Part shown: positions 10,885 to 20,200 of the stretch, one piece after another
Position numbering within the stretch: the stretch's first letter is position 1
Layout: each line of letters opens with the position of its first letter
Source: CAZWDO01 sp964632485 [NCBI: uncultured bacterium]
Lineage (GTDB): Bacteria; JAGOEH01
NCBI GenBank assembly: GCA_964632485.1
Contig: CAZWDO010000003.1
Location: 206,033-270,032, forward strand
Reading direction: 5' to 3'
Length of the DNA stretch: 64,000 bases
Notes under the pieces: model-generated
Databases searched by the model: none
Told to the model about the DNA's origin: nothing
What the model saw: only the letters and a program-made list of their open reading frames with translations
Translations under genes and position numbers: made by a program

Positions 10885-10899
10885 AAAAACTGTGTATTT
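10885..10899 (-). promoter_or_regulatory. Putative activator site (UAS) for the sigma54 promoter at 10972
   Basis: Read on the minus strand this is AAATACACAGTTTTT, matching 14 of 15 bases of the element at 28836-28850. It lies about 75 bp upstream of the -24 GG, the usual distance range for an enhancer-binding protein. The link to the NtrC-type protein at 32241 is inferred. Confidence 0.4.
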
Positions 10900-10971
10900 T
10901 AGTTTCTGTTATACAATTCAGTTATATAATAATGAATACAAACAAGAGCGATGTGATTAAAATTCATATTA

Positions 10972-10987
10972 CGGCATGAAAAATGCA
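10972..10987 (+). promoter_or_regulatory. Sigma54 promoter (-24/-12) of the 3801-aa gene
   Basis: CGGCATGAAAAATGCA with GG at 10973-10974 and GC at 10985-10986, ten bases apart. The predicted start near 10998 gives a leader of about 237 bases that includes the 40-codon leader ORF. Confidence 0.7.
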
Positions 10988-11017
10988 ATATAAAAAATGT
11001 CGGCATAAAAAAAGGAC

Positions 11018-11046
11018 TTGACAAGACAAGAATTTTTATTTATTAT
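11018..11046 (+). promoter_or_regulatory. Sigma70 promoter of the 3801-aa gene
   Basis: Perfect TTGACA (11018-11023), 17 bp spacer, TATTAT (11041-11046). It sits just downstream of the sigma54 promoter, so the gene could have both basal and induced transcription. Confidence 0.7.
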
Positions 11047-11115
11047 TAAGATTAAACCATGGATGCTTGACAAGCCGACATGAACGATAACCCTTCAAAC
11101 CGTGAAAGGAGTCTG

Positions 11116-11238
11116 ATGGCAGTGATAATTTCAACTCGAATGGACAGCGGAAGCGGGAACCGAGCCGTTTCAAACCGTATGATTGTCGGTGGAAAACTGA
11201 CAAAGCTTTCAAAACTCGTTAAGGAGGAAACTGAATGA
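11116..11238 (+). CDS. 40-aa leader ORF overlapping the giant gene start
   Basis: A 40-codon frame starts at ATG 11116, four bases after AAAGGAG, and ends with TGA at 11236-11238. It therefore overlaps the ATG (11235) of the 3801-aa gene in an ATGA arrangement. The predicted peptide has no membrane segment and becomes Lys-rich near its end (KLTKLSKLVKEE). Both starts have strong ribosome sites, so the arrangement fits translational coupling or a leader peptide. It could also be a chance frame; nothing is recognised in the peptide itself. Confidence 0.45.
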   Translation: MAVIISTRMDSGSGNRAVSNRMIVGGKLTKLSKLVKEETE

Positions 11239-14200
11239 GTAAAAAAATGACCTGGAGTTTGCTCATCATCTTCAGCTTGCTGATGATGGTTGGCTCCATG
11301 ATGGCTGCGCCGCAACCGGTCAATTCGCCGTTTAATAATGATATCGGCGCGTTGACGGGTGTTGGTTATACCTATGCGGTAGCCAAGAACCTGGTATACT
11401 GGGAAAGCGATACCAATGCGACGACTGATAAGGCCTACAACTCACTGGGTGATTCCAGCAAGTTGTTGAACGTGACTCAGGCCACGCACAGCGCGTATGG
11501 TAATCCCCAGGATACCGACGATGACGATTATATCCCTTCACATTACCAGTGGAACTCGAGTGCGGATCGTTTGAACCGTTTCGGTTCCTATACGCCTTCG
11601 ACCCGTAACCACATCAACCGTTTGGGTGATGGACGTTACCGCATTGTTGACGAAGGCGCTGTGGATGATACCTTGTGGAAGGTATATTCCGTTCCGGTAA
11701 TGAACATCGATTTGAAGGTTGATAATGCCAATGTTCATTTATATGGTTTGACCATTACCGTGGTAGGTAACAGTGATTTCAACCCGTACGAAGACCTCTT
11801 GCCGTTGAATGGCAGTGTCGATGACGGTTGGGCCTCCGGTTTACAGATTTACCATGAAAACGATTGGAACGTGGGCACCAACTCCAGTAAGGATTATATG
11901 GATCGCAACGATGATATCATCGAATGGCGCGGTTCCCGAGCTGATCGACTGGATTCGACCATGGCTCACTATACCAATGTTACATCCTTTACCTACGCTG
12001 GCGATCCAGTTCCGGCTAATTATGGTGGCGGACACTTAACGCGCGGTACGGCTGTGTATGATTTTAACGATGTCGCCGTATCCGGCAACCGCACTTGGAT
12101 TCCGTTTAGCGGATTGGATGATTATTTTATGGGTATTAATCATCCACGCAATCTAGCTGCCCTAAACGAATGGTACGGCTGGCAAACCTACGTTGAATTC
12201 GGCCGTCCGGTCGACATTCAGAACCTCAACGCCGGCGCCACATTGCCGTTTATCCGCTTCTGGGTTGCTGCTCGTCCTTCTGGCTGTTGCGACAGTCCCG
12301 AAGGTTCGATGGATCCCAGTTTGGGTGTGGATCTGGCTAACGCCGCAATGACCAATCGCGCCAATTGGGGCGATGAATTCTTTTTTGGAATGTTCCCGGA
12401 TCTGTTTGGTCCGTGGATGGGTACTCAGGACGGAGAAGCCTATTCTCCATACCGTATCCTTCCCGGAACCGATTACACAGCTTGTCCGGAGATTCTGGGC
12501 GGCGGCACAACCTGGGAACCGGATCTCTTCGAGGTTCGTCCGTCCCTGTTGCTGCGTCCCCGCACCAAAACCGGCGCCGCGGCCTGGACCACGGTTGACG
12601 GTTCGGAAGCTTCGTGGAACAACAAGGCCAATGATAATTCCGTTCCCGCCATGTGGGATGTCCCCGGTTTGATTCATGGTTGGCAAGGTAATGTGGGTCC
12701 TGTGGTCGCCATTGTTGACCCGATGGTCTCCACTGCCTATGCCACTGTTGATTACACCGATGATGGCGATGCAATTTATGAAGCGGCCGACTGGGCTGAC
12801 GACATGGCGATCCCTACCGGGAACCGTTATGCCTATTCCAGCCAGCAGACTGCTACTCAGGGTGGCGTTTATACCAACGTCCCGCCTTACACAACCGATT
12901 CGATTCAGGTGATCACCTGGGTGATGCAGGATCTCGACAACTGCGCGGATGACACTACGATCCATATCGCCGTTGATACGGGTAACTCCGTATTTGATAA
13001 CAGCGCCGACTGGTTTGGCAGCGCCGCCAGCGCCGCCGGTATCACCAATAGCGATGCGATCCATTTGGGTATCGACTCGGTGATTTTCATTGATGACGAT
13101 AATCGCGGAATCAATCAACGGACCAATGAATTGGGCAACGTGATCGATTATTCGACCGTCAACAATGATCCGTCCACCTATGCTGATGCTCGCGCTTTAT
13201 TAGCCATGGGCGGCGCCGGCGCGCATCCCTTCGTGGTTACCAACCGCGCCAATTGCGGTGTGACGTTGATCCGCGATACCGCGTTATGCGTTGATACCTT
13301 GATTTTCAATATCTACCACACCGATATGAATTTGACCGCGGTCGGCGAAACCGATCTGCGCGATTTCGTATGGCGTGATGGTATGGTTGTGACTGCCCGG
13401 TTGTATGTGAAAGACCGCGGCGGAAATACTGTTTATACGAATTACAGCAAAGCTACCGTTAATAACAATTTTGTCGGCCGTCCGACTGAAGCCTGGATTA
13501 CAGCCGGCTATGTGGAAACACGCTTTGCCGTCGATTTGTCCGCGCCGATCGCCAAGATGACTTGCCCCGAGTACATCAACCGTCCGGGACTCGATTATCA
13601 GCCGATACGCGTGGTCAATACGACCGATCCGATTATTCGCATTGAAATCAAAGATGCCTTTTTAAGCGACACCACCAATTCTGCGACTAAAGTGGTCAAT
13701 TGTAATGGTGAAAACCTTTACCCGACCTACCAGCGCAGTGGCGGTATTAATTCCAACGCGATTTATGTGCATGATGACAACGCGCATTGGGATGACGCGC
13801 TTGCTTACCATTCACCGACGTATGCCCAGTTGACCTCCGGTATCTGGCGTACGAACAATGGTCGCGATGCGACACTGGCCCCGGCTCCGGGAACCGGTTT
13901 CGATACAACCAACTTCGCGATTCTTTTGACCGTATGGGATTGCGATAACAGTTTAGCGACCGATGACCGCTTCGATCCGACCAACTTCGGTTGGGATGAC
14001 GATGAAGATTGGGACACCGACGCCCAGGGTATCTGGGAAGGCGCCGCCGCTCAGGTTTTTATCTGGGAAGTGGAAGCCGCCAATGGCGTAACGTACGCCA
14101 AAGATGCGACTAATCCTCAGAATGGTATCCTCAGCATCAATCTGGCTGATGATTATTTTGACGCATTGGGCGCCGATACTGAAGACGGCGATGTGATCCT

Positions 14201-17200
14201 GGTAGAAATCGTCGATGCCGCCCTGGTAGCCGCAAATCGCGTTGCCTGGGGTCATGCTGCTGTTCGCTCCGACGGTATTCATGATCAGCCGAATATTCTC
14301 TGGAGTCGTTATACCATTAATGATAACCAGTCTTCTACTGATCTGGATGCTGACGCTGAACCAGATTATGCCGCCGCTACCGCAAACGCGGATGATAACG
14401 GCGTATTCCTGCGCGACGACAACTGGTGGTACAACCCGTTGGATGCCCAGAATGTCCCGTTGAACTACCAGACGTTTAATTTTCCTACTGGCGTCAATGG
14501 CGCCAACCATGAAGCTTTTAATGAAGAGCTTTGCGAACGTTTTAAATTCCGTTTTGGCAATTTTCAGGCCAATTTCAACTATGCGTTCGGCAACCCGAAC
14601 AAGCATTTCCTCCGTTTGGATGAAACCGACAGCGACGATGACGGCGATCATGACGCTCCGGAATACGAATGGCAGGTTGGGCTTGCCGGTGCCGGTGCCG
14701 AAGGTGATTTCCTTGGCTTAGGCTGGTATTTCGCCGATGACGCGCTGCTCGACGCCAATTTGGATGTCGATGGCCGCGAACAAGACGGTTATACCTACGC
14801 TTCCGATACTCTCGGTTGGTTCTACGTTGATATGACCGGACCAATCGTTGATCTGGAATCGGTATATCCGTTTATGCGCCGCACCGATGATGGCGATGCC
14901 ACTTGGTTTGAAAATAACATTGACGGCGCTGTCGCCGGTCATGATGAAGTGGCTACCAATGCCGAAAATCTTTATTCCTATACTTCCGATCCGTATCAAG
15001 TTATTTCGCTTGATCTGGCTGATCTTTCCTGCCGTTTCTATTCGCGCGATTTCGCGGCCGGCATGTCGATGAGCTCGGTAAAGATGCGGATTAAAGTAAC
15101 CGCGTGCGACGGTACTTACCACCCGTGGTTTGGACCGAACGGAACGGTTTTCTCGATTGGCAATGGCAACCTGGTATCGGCTGATGAGGCCCCTGCTGAT
15201 TGCCCGGCCTTCTATTTCGACCGTCCCACTGATCTGAACGAAGGCGCTGATGGCGCTGTCGTAACCGATCAGGCCGCTGACCGCGATCTGGACGATGACG
15301 GAACCCCCGATATCGTTGAGAAAGTATTAGGCCGCGTGGGTGGTACAAATGCAGACGATTATGATCTGGCTGCCGTAACACCGCAGACCCGTATCGTTTT
15401 CGACGCGCGTTTAGGCGCCCGTGACACCGAAAACCGCTTGGGATTCGGCACGAGCGAACCTCGTTATCGTTTCCGCGACGGTGATATGGTTTGCGTGAGC
15501 GTGTACGCAACCGATGTCGCCACTGGCGATTGCGACGATAACAATATCGGTAATGAAATCATCAATGAAGCCGCTTCTGAAAACGGCAATGTAATTACCG
15601 ATAGCAATTATTTCAAGTACACCTTTGCCGTAGATACCAAAGAACCCACTATTGCCATTCAGAACAGCAATAACTGGATGGAATTGGGTTGTAATAACGC
15701 GTATGTAGATATCCGCCTCAGTGATGTCTGTGACGAATGTTTTCAGAGCAACCAGTGCGGTGATGTGGCTGCCGGCGTTGATTCGCTTTTCCTGCAGCTT
15801 GAATTCACCCCGCAAGGCTCTGCAACATCGCAACTCAATCGCATTGCCGTCGGTATTTCCGATCTCACCAATGCCGCTAATGAATGGGATCCGGTGCTTG
15901 AATGGCTGAACCCCGGCATGGAGTGGAATCTGAATAACGCCGCTGCGACTGATCTGTACGGCGCTTTCCTCGAAGATGCCGAGATCACGGCTGATGCAGC
16001 AGTTGATGCGGATTTGCATAAGCATAATGAGTATGCCAGTTCAGCGAACGAAAAAGCAAAATTTAACCATTATACCTTGCGTTTATGGTTTAATTGCGAT
16101 TACGTTGATGATGGCGATATGATCAAAATTTCTGCCTGGGGCCGTGATGCGATTGATGTACCCTGGTACCCGATTAACAGCGGTTGGGAAAACGGCGGAC
16201 AGCTCGGCGCGGCCGATCTATCCGAACACCTTTTCCCGCAGGCTTTTGACCGCGTTCAGCAATTGGGCGCCATCAACCATTGGTCCACCGCCGATGGCGA
16301 TTATTATTACGATGACGGCTTATACAATGATATCGAATTCGATACCTATAACTATCGTCGTCATTTTGAACATCCCAACTTCGATATCGACACCGCCCGT
16401 TTGAACGGGACGACAGCCGAATGGCGCTGGGATAACAACACGACGCCGACTCGCACCTGGGGTTATTTCACTCAGAAGAGTCCGGCTGATTTCTGGTGGC
16501 AGGGTCCGTTATACGCCGTTGCCAATGGTACTAATGATTGGCGTACCGGTGTGAACGCTACTGCCGCTTTCTTGAAGGACAGCACAAACACCGTCGTCAG
16601 TTACAATTATGGTAACAGCGATACGCGCAATCGTATGTACGGATTCCAGTATATTCACTGGTACAACGTATGTCCGTGGGCGCTGGATTATCTTGCGCAA
16701 CGCGATTCGTTGCTGACTATCGGCGCCAACAAAGTCGGTAGCTACCGAATTGCCGGCGAACATGTCGGTGACAACAACCTCTGGGATCGTGGCGATGTCG
16801 GAACGGTTGATGATGCCTGGGTGCCTGGTTCAAACTGGACAGATGTCTTCCAGTATGATATGACGGACTACGATTGGACCGATCTGGATTCGATCATGGT
16901 AGCCAACGCCGTGCACCACAACTGGGCAAAGCCCGTGGAATCCAATACGATTACCGTCGTATCGAATTCCAATCTGTCCCGTGTGTATGATGAAGACTGG
17001 AGCACTCGTACGGCTCATGAAGATTGGGCTTGGTCCAATCCTGCCGCGACCAATATCGCTCATAGCGCGCCTTATGCGGCGTCCTACGGTGATGTTATCC
17101 GCGCGGCTGTCGTTGGCAGCGATGTCGATGGCAATGTGATCCGTCAGTATCGCACTGGTTTAGTCGATACGATTATGGTTGATTTCCGCTCATGCTGGGA

Positions 17201-20200
17201 TTTCAACTATTGTCATGAACCGATTGCCAACGATACGACCGTCGGTTTTGCCATGGAATGTTACGACAAAGACGGTAACATTAAATGGTACTGGCCGTAC
17301 AAAGTAGATGATATCCGTTATGGCACGGGTAATACCCACGCCAACTGGGAAGCCGCGTTCGCGACCGATAAAGCCGCCGCTAATGCTAGCGGATTTGCTC
17401 CGATCGCTTATCGTTGGTTCGATTGCGATTGTCCCGGATGTAATGGCGTTCGCTGGGCCGCCCTGGCTGACAGCGGCTATTGTGGCGCCAACAACTATCG
17501 TTTAACTGTTGATCTTAACCAGTTAATTACCTGGAAGACCAATGGCGATTCCGTATGGTTGTCCCGCGGCAATACCACTACCGCCTATGCTGATGGCGAC
17601 AGTGTAATTTGCTACACCTATCTCAGCACGACCGCGACCGATGTCAATGCCGATGATCACAAGATCATCACCAGTTGGTACTATCTGATCGATCAGATGG
17701 CTCCAGTGGCTAATTTCAATGACATCGAAATGTACACTCCGACCACATCGACGCAGTTGGTTGGTACAGTTTTTGGTTGGAACTACTACAGTGGACCTTC
17801 CACCGGCAATATCGATATGGCCGTTACTGCCCGCACTGCCAGTCTGGCGACTCCAGAATTTTTGGGACTGAGCGCCAAGGGTGAACAGAACATGGGTCTG
17901 GAAGCCAAGCGTTACGATTTCGTACGTATGGGCTTAGCCAATGCCATGGACTATGAAACCCAGCGTACGATCGCCGGAACGCAGTATATCTCCAAGGTCG
18001 GTTTGACCGGTACTGCCACCGATGTTCGCCATGTAATTGGTAAACAGGAAGCCGGCGTATTGCTGGATGGTAATGTTTGGACTCAGGATGCCCCTGATGC
18101 CAACGTACTGAATATCCCCAATACGATCTGGAACACCCATTACGGCGAAGCCTATGGCGGCGGATATCGCGACACCACTTATTGGGGCGCTGTATATGTT
18201 CATGATCAACGCACCAATGTTCGCGAATACATTGATACCCTCAAGTTCTATCTGCAGGATCGTTTAGGCAATACCTCGACCTATACCCGCACCTACGTCG
18301 TAGATAACATTCTGCCGAAGATGGTGTGGAACTATTGTAATGGTAATCTGAACAAGCAGATGAACCTGAATGAAACCGGAAACGATGGTTATTTCGGTTA
18401 CTGGTTGAATGGCGAAGGCACCAACACCGATTACGATTATACCAGCGAAATGGCTGATTTCGTCGATACGTTGGGTCTTGCTATTTATCAGGCCAGTGAT
18501 GCCACGACCACCTGGGAATGGGTGGATGTACTGGCGCTCAAAGGCCATCGCAGTTATACCCCCAATACAGACAATTCAGCGGCGGATGCCGATACGATTA
18601 AGAATGTCTGTAAGGGTCAAATTTATGTAGTCGTTAATTTTAACGATCTGATGTATACCTCCAAGCTTGACGGACATACCTTCTCTTCCGCTGGCGCGGT
18701 TAAAATTAAACCGCAGACCGGAGCCTGGAAGAACGTCAGCGCGATTGCCGGAGACCAAGTGACTCGTTTTGCCGAGAAACTGGCCGGATGGGGCAATGTA
18801 CCGATTTTGGTCGCACAGGCCAATATGGGTGAAGCCATCAGTGAAATCGCTGTTGCCGATTCCAAAGACCGCGAAATGCTGGCTGAAAAGTCGAAAAATG
18901 CTCAGTTGAGCGCGAAGTATTATGACCAGGATGGCTGGTTGGATGAAAATACCTGGGTTGGTGGCATTTACATCGATACCACTACCGGCTGGAACGGCAC
19001 TGCCCGTATGTCGGTTGTTGGATTCTATGATAAAGCCGGCAACAAGATGGTAGAAGACACCAGTTTGTGTTTCTACATCGAGTTCATGACTTCCCAGGGC
19101 GACATCATCATCGCCAATCCGGATGCTGACGACATCTATCCAGATGCCGCCAACAGTTGTCAGAATTATATTATGATGGAAGATACGGTTATCAACCGTT
19201 CCGCTGTCAGCTCCCATTACTGGTTCTACGCGACCAATGGCGTTTATGGTGGAGATTACGGCGCTGATAACCAGTTTGACGCTCCGACCGCTTTCAATGC
19301 GTTTGGCAGCGTAACTCCCGCTACGAATGCCGCTACTCCGAAACGCGTGCTTTTGTCGCAGGACCGCGCGGTTGTTTACACCTATTTCCAGGGTAACGCC
19401 GCTACGTATACCGACGATTTCGTCACTCGTCAGGACGTCCAGTTCAAGGCCGCCATCGCCGGTATGTCCGGTTGTGTGGATTCGATTGCCAAGACGGTCG
19501 CTCCGATCGAAGTCGATTTCGAGGATCCCGCCGTTTCTATTCTGACTGCGGATATCAACGTGCGTACTGCTGTTAGCAGCTATCGCAACCTTTATATCGA
19601 ATCAGAATATTACGACGATGTAACGGCTTACTACGATACCGATGACGCCACCCAGGCCGCCTTGGCTTTCGGTGAAATCACTGCCGTATCCTTTGCCGTT
19701 AAAGATATTACCCGTGGCGATGCTGCTTTCACAACCATAGATTATGCAACCTATACCGATCCGACGCCGGAAACCGGTTTAGGCTGGGCTTTGGAACTTG
19801 ATTCCTTAGTAAAATATGGTTTGATTGCCAGCGTTTATGATTCGCTGCACATTCAGTTAACCGCGACTGACAATGCGTGCAATACCGGCACCGCTGTCGT
19901 TCCGGTTCCGCGTTTGATCTACATGCCGGCTCTGCTGGTCCGTGGACGTTCGCATGTAACGGGCGTCGATCCGTTGGAAGACGCTGTTCGCTCCGCGAAG
20001 TTTGAAGGCCTTGGCGCGGGTTATGCCCGTGAAATCTGGCCGCCTTTCTTCATGTTCAACGAATCGATGGAAGCTACGGTTACCGATGCCTACACGACAC
20101 CGGCCAACCCGATCCGTATTCTCGATAGCCTCCAGGTGACGACCTTCACCCATTACAATGAAGCCGATATGAATCCGGACGTCAATGATCCGTTTGGTCA

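Larger units (their letters stand above)
10200..11115. other. Long AT-rich non-coding region upstream of the 3801-aa gene
   Basis: About 0.9 kb without a credible coding frame on either strand. It contains a terminator-like hairpin at its left end, several TGTGTATTTT-type elements (10571-10580, 10891-10900) and a related ACTGTGT at 10484-10490. A sigma54 promoter at 10972 and a sigma70 promoter at 11018 lie at its right end. Its length and the repeated elements suggest a complex control region rather than lost genes. Confidence 0.5.

Noticed and set aside
12162-13118. Long minus-strand frame (318 codons) and similar frames at 14718, 15411, 19857 and 21675-22649
   Set aside because: They lie antisense inside the 3801-aa gene, whose codon pattern opens the opposite strand. 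Their translations have no recognisable motif or ribosome site.
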